Source: Gemmatimonadota bacterium
GTDB taxonomy: Bacteria > Gemmatimonadota > Gemmatimonadetes > Longimicrobiales > Longimicrobiaceae
Direction of reading: 5' to 3'
Assembly (NCBI GenBank): GCA_028287185.1
Contig: JAQBQD010000216.1
Coordinates: 1-34,488 of the forward strand
Length of the DNA stretch: 34,488 nucleotides
The notes beneath the pieces are model-generated. The model had not been told where the DNA came from. It searched no databases and was given only the letters and a program-made list of their open reading frames with translations. A program made the translations under genes and the position numbers. Shown one piece after another: positions 8,566 through 16,151 of this stretch. Position 1 is the stretch's first letter. Every line of letters starts with the position of its first letter.

Positions 8566-8845
8566 TCGCCGTCGTGGCGACGAACGTCGTCACGCCCGCG
8601 GCCCGGAGCGCCGGATGGACGTCCCCGCCGACCGATCGTTCGCGGCCGGCGGCGGGACGCTTCTCGCGATTCCTCCCGTGCCAGCGGGCTCGTGGCGGAC
8701 GCGGGAGCCGCCAGCAACGGCGTCGTCATGGCGTCTCCGGGTGCTGGTCCGGACGGCCCGCGGGGAAGCGAGCCGGGAAGGCGCAGCGGCTGGCGGCAAC
8801 TCGCGGGCCGGCGGGCGGCACTGGCCCGGCTCGCGCGCGACCGCT

Positions 8846-8851
8846 TATCTT
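8846..8851 (+). promoter_or_regulatory. Candidate lysA -10 box
   Basis: TATCTT sits 44 bases before the lysA ATG and matches the -10 boxes seen before guaA and the RiPP genes. No convincing -35 box is present at the right distance (GC-rich, no TTG), so this is weaker than the others. Confidence 0.4.
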
Positions 8852-8895
8852 CCCGGCACGACGACGTTCTCCGCAGCCCCGCAACCGGTTCCGGC

Positions 8896-10170
8896 ATGGA
8901 AACAGTTTCCGCACCCGCCCGCCTGGAGGCCTTCGCGCACCGCGACGGGCTGCTGCACTGCGAGCGGGTTCCCGTGACGGACCTGGTGGCCCGCTGGGGA
9001 ACGCCGCTGTACGTGTACAGCGCAGGCGCCATCCGCGAGCGCTTCGCGGAGCTGGACGAGGCGCTGGCGCCGGTGCCGCACATGATCGCCTACTCGGTGA
9101 AGGCCAACGGCAACCTGTCGGTGCTGCGCACGCTTGCGGCGATGGGGGCGGGGGCCGACATCGTCTCGGGCGGCGAGCTGCACCGCGCGATGCTGGCGGG
9201 CATCCCCCCGGAGCGCATCGTCTTCAGCGGCGTGGGCAAGACCATCCACGAGCTGGCGGCGGCGCTGCAGGCGGGGATCTACGCCTTCAACGTGGAGTCC
9301 GAGGGCGAGCTGTGCGCGCTGTCGGACCTGGCGTGCACCATGGGGATGCGCGCGCCGGTGGCGCTGCGGGTGAACCCCGGCATCGACTCGCCCACGCCGC
9401 ACGCCTACACGCGCACCGGGCACGCGGCCACCAAGTTCGGCATCCCGGCCGAGCGGGCGCGCGACCTGTACTGCATCGCGGCCAAGCTGCCCGGCATTCG
9501 CGTGCGCGGCGTGGACGTGCACATCGGCTCGCAGATCCTGAGCGTGGAGCCGTACCTGCGCGCGCTGGAGCACGTGACGGACCTGGCGCTCGACCTGCGC
9601 CGCGAGGGCATCGAGCTGGAGTACGTGGACCTGGGCGGCGGGCTGGGCATCTCGTACGAAGGCGGCGAGGGCCTGTCCGCGCGCGACTTCGCGGAGCAGA
9701 TCGTGCCGCGGGTGCAGGAAAGCGGGCTGCGGCTGCTGGTCGAGCCCGGGCGCTACATCGTGGGTGCGGCGGGGGTGCTGCTGACGCGGGTGCTGTACAT
9801 CAAGGAGGGCGGCGGAAAGCGCTTCGTGATCACCGACGCGGGGATGAACGACCTGCTCCGCCCCAGCCACTACGCCGGGTGGCACGCCGTGGAGCCGGTG
9901 GTGGCGTCCGGCCGCGCGCGCGGCCAGGTGGACGTGGTGGGCCCCATCTGCGAGACGGGCGACTTCCTGGCACTGGACCGCGACATGGAGATTCCGCGCC
10001 CGGGCGAGCTGCTGGCCATCCACACCGTGGGCGCGTACGGCTTCTCCATGAGCAGCCAGTACAACCAGCGCCCGCGCCCCGCGGAGGTGATGGTGGACGG
10101 CGACACCGCGACGCTCGCCCGCCGGCGCGAGACGCTGGACGACCTGGTCGCGGCGGAGACGGGGATCTGA
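8896..10170 (+). CDS. lysA: Diaminopimelate decarboxylase
   Basis: A 424-residue PLP enzyme of the alanine-racemase-fold decarboxylase family. It converts meso-diaminopimelate to lysine, the last step of lysine synthesis. The PLP lysine is K69 in AYSVKANGN. Also visible are FNVESEGEL, GVDVHIGSQI, the glycine-rich YVDLGGGLGI, VEPGRYIVG, and the active-site cysteine C352 in GPICETGDFLA. The C-terminal AYGFSMSSQYNQRPRPAEV is typical. The ATG at 8896 gives the standard start. It is a stand-alone gene convergent with the minus-strand gene at 10577. DapF is not adjacent. Confidence 0.95.
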   Translation: METVSAPARLEAFAHRDGLLHCERVPVTDLVARWGTPLYVYSAGAIRERFAELDEALAPVPHMIAYSVKANGNLSVLRTLAAMGAGADIVSGGELHRAMLAGIPPERIVFSGVGKTIHELAAALQAGIYAFNVESEGELCALSDLACTMGMRAPVALRVNPGIDSPTPHAYTRTGHAATKFGIPAERARDLYCIAAKLPGIRVRGVDVHIGSQILSVEPYLRALEHVTDLALDLRREGIELEYVDLGGGLGISYEGGEGLSARDFAEQIVPRVQESGLRLLVEPGRYIVGAAGVLLTRVLYIKEGGGKRFVITDAGMNDLLRPSHYAGWHAVEPVVASGRARGQVDVVGPICETGDFLALDRDMEIPRPGELLAIHTVGAYGFSMSSQYNQRPRPAEVMVDGDTATLARRRETLDDLVAAETGI

Positions 10171-10269
10171 TCTGCGTTCGGTCGGGTCGCCAGGGCCGCG
10201 GACGGCCTCTGGCGTTTCGACAAGACGTCCATCCCCCCTCCCTCTGCTTCACCCATCGCGAGCCTCGCC

Positions 10270-10374
10270 TAATACCGTATAGGAAAATCGACTGTGCATT
10301 CGACAGGTCGTTCGATAGCCCCGCTGCCGATCTGCCCCAGAAGAATGCACAGTCATGGGACGGATTTGGTATAA
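10270..10374. repeat. 105-base MITE-like inverted-repeat element
   Basis: The two ends form 32-base imperfect inverted repeats (10270-10301 and 10343-10374). The inner 12 bases, GACTGTGCATTC, are perfect, and the outer TWATACC agrees at 6 of 7 positions. Overall 21 of 32 positions match. The 41-base centre carries no gene. TA dinucleotides at both edges would fit target duplication by a Tc1/IS630-type transposase. It could instead be a structured RNA or a REP-like element. Confidence 0.6.
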
Positions 10375-10445
10375 GATCGCATCGCCACCGTCACACCGGA
10401 CGGAATCCGCTTCGAGAACGGCGCAGGGTGCGAGCCACAGAACCA

Positions 10446-10479
10446 CGAGGGGGCAGCCGGCGGATCGGCTGCCCCCTCG
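10446..10479. terminator. Bidirectional terminator between lysA and the DUF4015 gene
   Basis: A perfect 14-base-pair stem (10446-10459 with 10466-10479) and six-base loop lie between two convergent genes. The stem begins CGAGGGGGCAGCCG. It would serve lysA from the left and the minus-strand gene from the right. No T-run follows on either side. The remainder of the gap from 10171 to 10576 holds the MITE-like element and nothing else recognised. Confidence 0.75.
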
Positions 10480-10576
10480 CTGTGGTCGCGTGGAACTCGC
10501 ACGTGGCGATCGAAGGTCGGCGCGATCCAGCGCATGGGCGAGCAAGTCACACCGCCGACCTCTTTCGTCCGCGATC

Positions 10577-11962
10577 TCAGGGGAGCGCTTCGTCGCCCTG
10601 CCGAAGCGTCTGCTTTTCCGGCGACTCCGCGACGGCTTTCGCGCGGGCGGCGCGCATGCCCCAGCCCTCGAAGCGCGCGAGCTGGCGCAGGACGGGCGCG
10701 GGGGCGCGGTAGGGGCGCGCCCGGGGATCGGCCTCGCGGGCGAAGGCCCCGGCCACCCGGTCGTAGCGCGAGGCGGCGTTCCAGAACACCCAGTCCTCCA
10801 GGCCCACGGCGTACACCGCGTCCATCTGTGCCCGCGCCTGCTGGGGGCCGTAGGGGAAGTGGCGGTCCACCCACGGCGCGTCGAAGGCCTGCAGCCAGGG
10901 GATGGTGCGCGCCGGCGCCCCGCCCGCGTGGCGCAGGCGGTCGTTGCGCACCACGCCCATGCCCACGGCGGCGGCGACCGTCTCGTACGGCATGCGGTTG
11001 GGGTGGCGCACGCCGGGAAGGTGCGTGGGAAAGTAGTGCGAGGGATACACCATGGGATACAGGTGGTCCACGCGCACGGACAGCGTCTCCCACTGCTGGC
11101 CGATCTCCACGTCGCCGGGGTCGTTCATCGCCAGCCCGAACAGGTCGGCGCCCACCGCGACGCCCAGCGGACGCAGGCGCTCGGAGGCGCGCTGCAGGAA
11201 GGCGGCGATGGCGTCGGACTTGCGCGCGCCGGCGGGGGCGCGGGGGTGCACCTGCGTGGGCAGGCTCCTGTAGGCCTCGGGAAAGCGCACGTAGTCGAAC
11301 TGGATCTCGTCGAACCCGGCGCGCGCGGCCTCCTCGGCCACCGCAAGGTTGTAGCTCCACACCCGCTCGTCCCACGGGCTCACCCAGGTGTTGCCCGCCT
11401 TGTCGCGCCAGAGCGCCCCGCCCGCCGTACGGATGGACCAGGCCGGCCGCGTCTTCGACAGCACGGGGTCCTTGAAGACGACGATGCGGGCGACGGACCA
11501 GATGTCGTGCGCGCGCAGCGTGTCGGCCAGCTTCCGTAAGTCACCCACGGGCCGCTTCCAGCCCGCGCGCACGGCCCGCACGCCCGGGTCCGCGCTCTCG
11601 AACAGCACGCCGCTCTCGTCCTTCACGTCCACCACGAAGGTGTTGATCTCCGTGCTGTCGGCCAGCGCCAGGAGCTGCGGCATGCGCCGGGGCGACGCGG
11701 CGGCGTAGGCCGTCACGTAGATGCCGCGCACGTGGTCCGGCGCGCGCTGGCGTGGGATCGGCGGGGGGACGTCCGCCACCTGCGCGGCGGCGGGGCGGCG
11801 CAGGGGCTGGGCCGAGGCCTCCGTCGCGGCGGAGGGAAGGAAGGAGGCGACCGCCGATCCGCCGGCCAGCACGGCGCGCGGATCGTGGTGGGACGGGGGT
11901 GCGCCACAGGCGGAGGCGCATGCGAGCGCCAGGGCCAGCGCCGGGCGGTGCGAGCGGGTCAT
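10577..11962 (-). CDS. Putative glycoside hydrolase (DUF4015), exported
   Basis: A 461-residue protein with an N-terminal export signal (MTRSHRPALALALACASACG). Two cysteines near its end suggest a lipoprotein, although the lipobox is not canonical. A Pro/Ala-rich linker leads into a TIM-barrel domain of the DUF4015 family (GH13-like fold). Landmarks are HVRGIYVTAYAA, INTFVVDVKDESG, IWSVARIVVFKDP, FDEIQFDYVRFPE, VGADLFGLA and HLYPMVYPSHY. Family members are predicted glycosidases, with acidic residues in the DVKDE and FDYVRFPE segments as candidate catalysts; the substrate is unknown. The ATG at 11962 was chosen over an in-frame upstream one because it places the signal sequence at the start. 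It is a single-gene unit transcribed towards lysA. Confidence 0.82.
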   Translation of the reverse strand: MTRSHRPALALALACASACGAPPSHHDPRAVLAGGSAVASFLPSAATEASAQPLRRPAAAQVADVPPPIPRQRAPDHVRGIYVTAYAAASPRRMPQLLALADSTEINTFVVDVKDESGVLFESADPGVRAVRAGWKRPVGDLRKLADTLRAHDIWSVARIVVFKDPVLSKTRPAWSIRTAGGALWRDKAGNTWVSPWDERVWSYNLAVAEEAARAGFDEIQFDYVRFPEAYRSLPTQVHPRAPAGARKSDAIAAFLQRASERLRPLGVAVGADLFGLAMNDPGDVEIGQQWETLSVRVDHLYPMVYPSHYFPTHLPGVRHPNRMPYETVAAAVGMGVVRNDRLRHAGGAPARTIPWLQAFDAPWVDRHFPYGPQQARAQMDAVYAVGLEDWVFWNAASRYDRVAGAFAREADPRARPYRAPAPVLRQLARFEGWGMRAARAKAVAESPEKQTLRQGDEALP

Positions 11963-12312
11963 GCCGGTTGTGTCCTGCGATGAACGGTGCCGGGCGGGCG
12001 GCGGCGCGGGAGGGCTTCGCGCCGCCAACAGGTGTTTGGCCGCCGACGCGAAAACGGTGCCGCCGTCCGGTGTCCGCGCGCCTTCGCCACCCCGCTCGAT
12101 CGATGGTCGGGATCGCTCCCCGGCGCCGGTCGGACACGCGTGGAGATCGGGTGTGGAGACCTGGCACGCCTGCCTCGCCCCGCTCGAGGCCCGGAACCCG
12201 CCAGTCGGGCGTGGAACTCCACTTCGGACGCTTCGTGGAGAGGGATCGGAACCATATTCCAGGGAATCGAGCCGATCGATATCAGCTGCAAGCGCCTTTT
12301 GCGACGCCGTGG
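11963..12312. other. Gene-free stretch between divergent genes
   Basis: About 350 bases separate the minus-strand DUF4015 gene from the RiPP promoter. I see no protein family, RNA gene or strong promoter for the minus-strand gene here. A GC hairpin near 12010-12035 is too generic to call. Confidence 0.5.
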
Positions 12313-12341
12313 TTGTGTGTTCGGTCGGTGCGTTTTATCTT
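12313..12341 (+). promoter_or_regulatory. Promoter of the RiPP precursor run
   Basis: TTGTGT at 12313-12318 and TATCTT at 12336-12341 are 17 bases apart. Transcription would start near 12348, giving a leader of about 60 bases before the first precursor. The sequence just upstream is visibly AT-richer than the flanks. Confidence 0.65.
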
Positions 12342-12410
12342 CGCATCATCCCGTCCGCTCCCACCAACGCGCGGCCACCGGTCGGTGCCGCGCTCCTCCG
12401 GAGGCCCCAC

Positions 12411-12584
12411 ATGTCGAAGCTGAACGTCGAAGACCTGGAAGTCGTCTCGTTCGCCACCAGCACCGCCGACCTGTCGTCCTCCGTCCCCATCACGGTGGAG
12501 ACGCAGGAGGTGGCGTGCTGGTCGCCTCTCTGCGGGCCCACGTTCTGGAAGACGTGCCAGGAGACGGCGGCCGTCGCGCTCTGA
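12411..12584 (+). CDS. RiPP precursor peptide 1 (pinensin/lanthipeptide-like)
   Basis: A 57-residue peptide. The leader (MSKLNVEDLEVVSFAT) matches the KLxxxDLxVxSF pattern of pinensin-family lanthipeptide precursors seen in Bacteroidota and Gemmatimonadota. The C-terminal core has three cysteines (residues 36, 41 and 49) with Ser and Thr between: ACWSPLCGPTFWKTC. These could form lanthionine rings or other thiol-based crosslinks. A strong Shine-Dalgarno (GGAGG at 12400-12404) precedes the ATG. Precursor 2 follows after 54 bases and shares the core pattern CWSPxCxPxFxxTCxETA. No lanthionine synthetase, protease or exporter lies nearby, so maturation must rely on genes elsewhere. Confidence 0.78.
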   Translation: MSKLNVEDLEVVSFATSTADLSSSVPITVETQEVACWSPLCGPTFWKTCQETAAVAL

Positions 12585-12638
12585 TCCCCCCCGCAGTCCT
12601 TCTACTCTCGCCGCGCTCCTCTTCCCGGGAGGTCCGCC

Positions 12639-12806
12639 ATGCAGAAGCTGAACATCCAGGACCTCGAGGTGGTGTCGTTCATCACCGCCGCGGACGGGGC
12701 CGCCCCGCTCGCCGGCGCGATCGACACGCAGCAGCTCGCCTGCTGGTCGCCGTTCTGCGCGCCCTCGTTCGGCAGGACGTGCCCGGAGACGGCCGTCGCG
12801 GCCTGA
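12639..12806 (+). CDS. RiPP precursor peptide 2 (pinensin/lanthipeptide-like)
   Basis: A 55-residue peptide, a paralogue of precursor 1. The leader MQKLNIQDLEVVSF is nearly the same, the middle differs (Ala/Gly/Asp-rich), and the core again reads ACWSPFCAPSFGRTCPETA with cysteines at 35, 40 and 48. The leader/core boundary is probably just before the ACW. A GGGAGG ribosome site lies about seven bases before the ATG. Conservation of the core between two tandem copies while the spacer drifts indicates that the core is under selection. The product structure is unknown. Confidence 0.78.
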   Translation: MQKLNIQDLEVVSFITAADGAAPLAGAIDTQQLACWSPFCAPSFGRTCPETAVAA

Positions 12807-12845
12807 CCGGCGCGGCAAGGTGTACACCCTTCACCGAAAGGCCAC

Positions 12846-13001
12846 ATGCCCAAGCTGACGCTGGACCTGGACGCGCTGACGGTCTCCACCTTCGCTACGC
12901 AGGAGGACGTCCGCGCCGGACTCGATGCCGTCGCGGGGACCGGGGCGTCGCTGAGCTGCTACTGCACGCTCCTGACGCAGCACACGTCCGACCGCGCCTG
13001 A
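12846..13001 (+). CDS. RiPP precursor peptide 3, divergent core
   Basis: A 51-residue peptide with leader MPKLTLDLDALTVSTFAT, an even closer fit to the pinensin-type leader (LDLDALxVxTF). The core differs from the other two: SLSCYCTLLTQHTSD, with only two cysteines at residues 38 and 40 (C-x-C) and several Ser/Thr. It comes 39 bases after precursor 2 and is followed by a strong terminator, so all three lie on one transcript. The shared leader with different cores suggests one enzyme set making different products. Confidence 0.75.
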   Translation: MPKLTLDLDALTVSTFATQEDVRAGLDAVAGTGASLSCYCTLLTQHTSDRA

Positions 13002-13019
13002 GCGCGCGGGCGCCACGGA

Positions 13020-13060
13020 CGCGAAGACCCCGGCATCCACGCGGTGCCGGGGTCTTCGCG
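13020..13060. terminator. Terminator after the RiPP run, shared with the convergent lipoprotein gene
   Basis: A perfect 16-base-pair stem (13020-13035 with 13045-13060) with a nine-base loop lies 18 bases after precursor 3. It can also end the minus-strand gene whose stop is at 13132. There is no long T-run. Confidence 0.75.
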
Positions 13061-13131
13061 CGTTCGTTGAATCGGTCGATCGCGCGTGCTTCGCCCGGGC
13101 AAGCTCGCCCGGACCCGGTCCGACGTCGCGG

Positions 13132-13863
13132 TCAGGGCAGCGGGCGAACGGCCATCGACGGAAGGTCGACCTCGGCGTGGGCGACGGCGCGCGCTCCGTC
13201 GTCGCGGCGGCAGTCCTCCAGGCCGGCGTTGCAGGACACGTCCGCGCTTACGGTGAAGGTGTCGCCGTCCTTCCAGCGCAACGTCTTCTCGTCCACCACG
13301 GCCGTCTTCGGCTTGCGGGCCAGCGCGGCGAAGTCCACCTCCTTCGAGGTGCCGTCGGTGAGGTTGATGGCGAAGAACGCGGCCGTGCCCTCCTGCCGGC
13401 TCACCAGCAGGCCGTACGGCTGGGTGGACGCGTACGCCACCCAGTCGGTGGGGCCGTACTTGAGCACGTGGGTCGGCACCAGCCTCGCGCCGCGCAGGTC
13501 CGCGACGTACAGGTACGAAGCGCCGTCCGGCACGCGGCCCTCCACGAAGGCGTAGCGCGCGCCCGGGCTGGGGGGCGAGATACGGTAGCGGACGGCGCTT
13601 CCCGCCGCGTCGCGCAGCGGCAGGCGCGGCTCGAACGGCCGTCCGCCCGCGGAGACGGTGCCGTCGGCCGCCAGGCGAACGCCGCCGCCGCCGCCCGGCT
13701 CCAGCGCCGTCCATGGGGCCGCGCTGGCGGTGCCGGGATACACGCCGCGGGCCGTGTCCGGCTCCGGCGCGCGCGACTTCACGGCACCCCCGTCGTCGCC
13801 CCCACGGGCGCAGGCGGCGGCCAGCGCAAGGACCGCGGCGGCGGTCAGACGATGGATCTTCAT
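13132..13863 (-). CDS. Hypothetical lipoprotein
   Basis: A 243-residue protein that I do not recognise. It begins MKIHRLTAAAVLALAAACARGG, a signal sequence ending in AAAC, likely a lipoprotein signal with a slightly unusual lipobox. The mature part is low-complexity at first (Gly/Asp-rich), then strand-rich with alternating short hydrophobic segments, which would suit a beta-sandwich or beta-propeller-like fold. Two further cysteines (in DVSCNAGLEDC) near the C-terminus could form a disulphide. The ATG at 13863 was chosen over an upstream in-frame ATG because it puts the signal at the start. It converges on the RiPP genes and diverges from guaA. A link to the RiPPs is possible but unsupported. 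Confidence 0.7.
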   Translation of the reverse strand: MKIHRLTAAAVLALAAACARGGDDGGAVKSRAPEPDTARGVYPGTASAAPWTALEPGGGGGVRLAADGTVSAGGRPFEPRLPLRDAAGSAVRYRISPPSPGARYAFVEGRVPDGASYLYVADLRGARLVPTHVLKYGPTDWVAYASTQPYGLLVSRQEGTAAFFAINLTDGTSKEVDFAALARKPKTAVVDEKTLRWKDGDTFTVSADVSCNAGLEDCRRDDGARAVAHAEVDLPSMAVRPLP

Positions 13864-14092
13864 CGAGCTCCGACGGAAACGTGTGGATGGTCGGCGGCGA
13901 ACCGGGACGGATGATACCCTGCGGCGCGGGGAGGGATTCATCCGCGACGGATTCGTCTCGCGGCGCGGGGCGCAGAGCCGGTGCGCGTGAGTCCGCGAGG
14001 CCCGCGTGATGCGACGCTCGTCCCTCCGTCGAAGGGATCACGCCGCCCGTCCAGATCGACCCGCCGGCTTCGCGAAGGCCCACGCGCGGCGC
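13864..14092. other. Divergent intergenic stretch before guaA
   Basis: This stretch holds no recognisable gene. A possible minus-strand -10 (TATCAT read on that strand, near 13911-13916) could serve the lipoprotein gene, but its -35 is poor. Confidence 0.4.
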
Positions 14093-14121
14093 TTTCCGCC
14101 GGGGTGCCGGGGCGGTATCTT
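14093..14121 (+). promoter_or_regulatory. guaA promoter
   Basis: TTTCCG at 14093-14098 and TATCTT at 14116-14121 are 17 bases apart. The start near 14128 leaves a leader of about 90 bases. I looked for a purine riboswitch there and saw no convincing fold. Confidence 0.55.
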
Positions 14122-14218
14122 CCCGCCGCGCCGGCGTCCCCGGAGGCCTGTCCGACACGCGGACGCGCGGCGCCCAAATCCAGCACGCGAACCGGCACCC
14201 GAACGGCGAGGGACCCCG

Positions 14219-15763
14219 TTGGACCCCAACCGCATCCTCATCATAGACTACGGCTCGCAGTTCACGCAGCTCATCGCGCGGCGCATCCGCGAAGAGCGCG
14301 TGTACTGCGAGATCCAGCCGCCCACGCGCTCGCTGGAGTGGATCCGCGAGTGGGCGCCGAAGGGCATCGTGCTGTCCGGCGGCCCCTCGTCCGTGTACGG
14401 CGACGACGTGCCGACGGCCGATCCGGGGCTGCTGCACATGGGCATCCCCGTGCTGGGCGTGTGCTACGGGATGCAGCTGATCGCCCACCTGGAGGGCGGC
14501 AAGGTGGAGGGGGGGCGGCGCGAGTACGGGCGCGCGCAGGTGACGGTGAACGAGCCCGGCGGCCTGTTCGCGGGCTTCGCCGGGGGCGAGAGCACGCAGG
14601 TGTGGATGAGCCACGGCGACCACGTGGTGCAGCCGCCCCCGGGCTACCGCATCACCGCCAGCAGCGCCGACATCCCCTACGCCGCGTTCCAGGCCCGGGA
14701 CCGGCCCGTGTACGGTGTGCAGTTCCACGTGGAGGTGGCGCACACCACGCGTGGCGCGGACATCATCAGCAACTTCGCCTTCGAGATCTGCGGGTGCGAG
14801 CCCACGTGGACGGCGGGGTCGTACATCGAGAACGAGCTGGCGAAGATCCGCGGGCAGGTGGGCGAGTCGCACGCCATCTGCGGCCTGAGCGGCGGGGTGG
14901 ACTCGGCGGTGGCGGCGTCGCTGGTGCACCGGGCCATCGGCGAGCGGCTGATCTGCATCTTCGTGGACACCGGGCTTCTGCGGCAGGGCGAGCGCGAGTC
15001 GGTGGAGCGCACGTTCCGCAAGCACATGGGCATCCGCCTGGAGGTGGTGGACGCGTCGGCGCTGTTCCTGGAGCGCCTGGCCGGAGTGGAGGACCCGGAA
15101 CGCAAGCGGAAGATCATCGGCAACACCTTCATCGACGTCTTCGAGGAGGCGGCCGACCGCATCGGCTCGGACGCCAGGTTCCTCGTGCAGGGCACGCTGT
15201 ACCCGGACGTGATCGAGTCGCTGTCGGTAAAGGGCCCTTCCGCCACCATCAAGACGCACCACAACGTGGGCGGCTTGAAGGAGGACATGAGGTTCGGCCT
15301 GATCGAGCCCCTGCGCGAGCTGTTCAAGGACGAGGTGCGGCAGGTGGGGCGCGAGCTGGGGCTGCCCGAGGAGATGGTGGGCCGCCACCCCTTCCCCGGC
15401 CCTGGCCTCGCCATCCGCGTCCTGGGCGCGGTCGACCGGCCGGAGCTGGAGATCCTGCGCCAGGCGGACGCCATCTACCTGGACGAGATCCGCGCGGCGG
15501 GCCTGTACGACGACATCTGGCAGGCCTTCGCCGTCCTCCTGCCCGTGCGCTCCGTGGGCGTGATGGGCGACGAGCGCACGTACGAGAACGTCTGCGCGCT
15601 GCGCGCCGTCACCAGCCGCGACGGGATGACGGCCGACTGGTATCCGTTTCCCCACGACGTGCTGGGCCGCATCTCCACCCGCATCATCAACGAGGTGACG
15701 GGCATCAACCGCGTCTGCTACGACATCTCGTCCAAGCCGCCGGCGACGATCGAATGGGAGTAG
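14219..15763 (+). CDS. guaA: GMP synthase (glutamine-hydrolysing)
   Basis: A 514-residue enzyme converting XMP to GMP with glutamine and ATP. The class I glutamine amidotransferase domain has its triad at C82 (GVCYGMQLI), H170 and E172 in [11 protein letters not shown]; the usual Pro between His and Glu is Val here. The ATP-pyrophosphatase P-loop is [12 protein letters not shown]. The dimerisation domain ends KPPATIEWE. The start is the TTG at 14219, with GAGGG seven bases upstream, because no ATG or GTG fits and the protein otherwise begins exactly at the family's usual [11 protein letters not shown]. It is a single-gene unit with its own promoter and terminator. Confidence 0.95.
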   Translation: MDPNRILIIDYGSQFTQLIARRIREERVYCEIQPPTRSLEWIREWAPKGIVLSGGPSSVYGDDVPTADPGLLHMGIPVLGVCYGMQLIAHLEGGKVEGGRREYGRAQVTVNEPGGLFAGFAGGESTQVWMSHGDHVVQPPPGYRITASSADIPYAAFQARDRPVYGVQFHVEVAHTTRGADIISNFAFEICGCEPTWTAGSYIENELAKIRGQVGESHAICGLSGGVDSAVAASLVHRAIGERLICIFVDTGLLRQGERESVERTFRKHMGIRLEVVDASALFLERLAGVEDPERKRKIIGNTFIDVFEEAADRIGSDARFLVQGTLYPDVIESLSVKGPSATIKTHHNVGGLKEDMRFGLIEPLRELFKDEVRQVGRELGLPEEMVGRHPFPGPGLAIRVLGAVDRPELEILRQADAIYLDEIRAAGLYDDIWQAFAVLLPVRSVGVMGDERTYENVCALRAVTSRDGMTADWYPFPHDVLGRISTRIINEVTGINRVCYDISSKPPATIEWE

Positions 15764-15796
15764 CGCCGGTGCTCGTCCGTCCGCCTGATTGACCCG

Positions 15797-15835
15797 AAAA
15801 GACCCTCTCCTGCGCACTGCGGGGGAGGGTCTTTC
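15797..15835 (+). terminator. guaA terminator
   Basis: A 13-base-pair stem with one G-T pair (15798-15810 with 15822-15834), flanked by AAAA before and TTT at the end of the second arm, lies 34 bases after the guaA stop. The remainder of the gap to 16151 has a 7-base-pair inverted repeat at 15929-15949 followed by TTGACG at 15958-15963, a possible regulated promoter lacking a good -10. Confidence 0.75.
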
Positions 15836-16151
15836 TCCGCGCCCCGCCGCGGGTTCGGCGGAAACAAGTGGCGCCGATCGTACCATCCGCGTCCCGGTTG
15901 TCCTCCCCGTGTCCCTGTCCAAGGATCGCCGGTCGATTCAGCCGACCGGCGAAACTGTTGACGCGGAAGGGGATGCGAAACGGATCACGGGGGGCGGGGT
16001 CCGGGCATGCGCGTTGCTGCGAAACCTTCACCGGCCTTCCCCTGCGCCGGCGGCCGCGCGGACCGGACCACGCGTGCCCTTCTCGCCCTTCCCGGCGCGC
16101 GGCCCTCCTTCCCGGACGCGCGCCTCCCGCACCCCTCCCAGGAGAGCCGCC

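Noticed and set aside
14122..14218. Possible purine riboswitch in the guaA leader
   Set aside because: No conserved junction or loop-loop sequence could be seen in the GC-rich leader.
12959..15922. A 987-residue open frame on the minus strand
   Set aside because: It covers guaA, the lipoprotein gene (in another frame) and the shared terminator. Its composition is typical of a shadow frame.
15958..15986. Promoter for the metallopeptidase-like gene with TTGACG
   Set aside because: The -35 is good but the bases 17-18 positions downstream (CGGATC/GGATCA) do not match the -10 type seen elsewhere.
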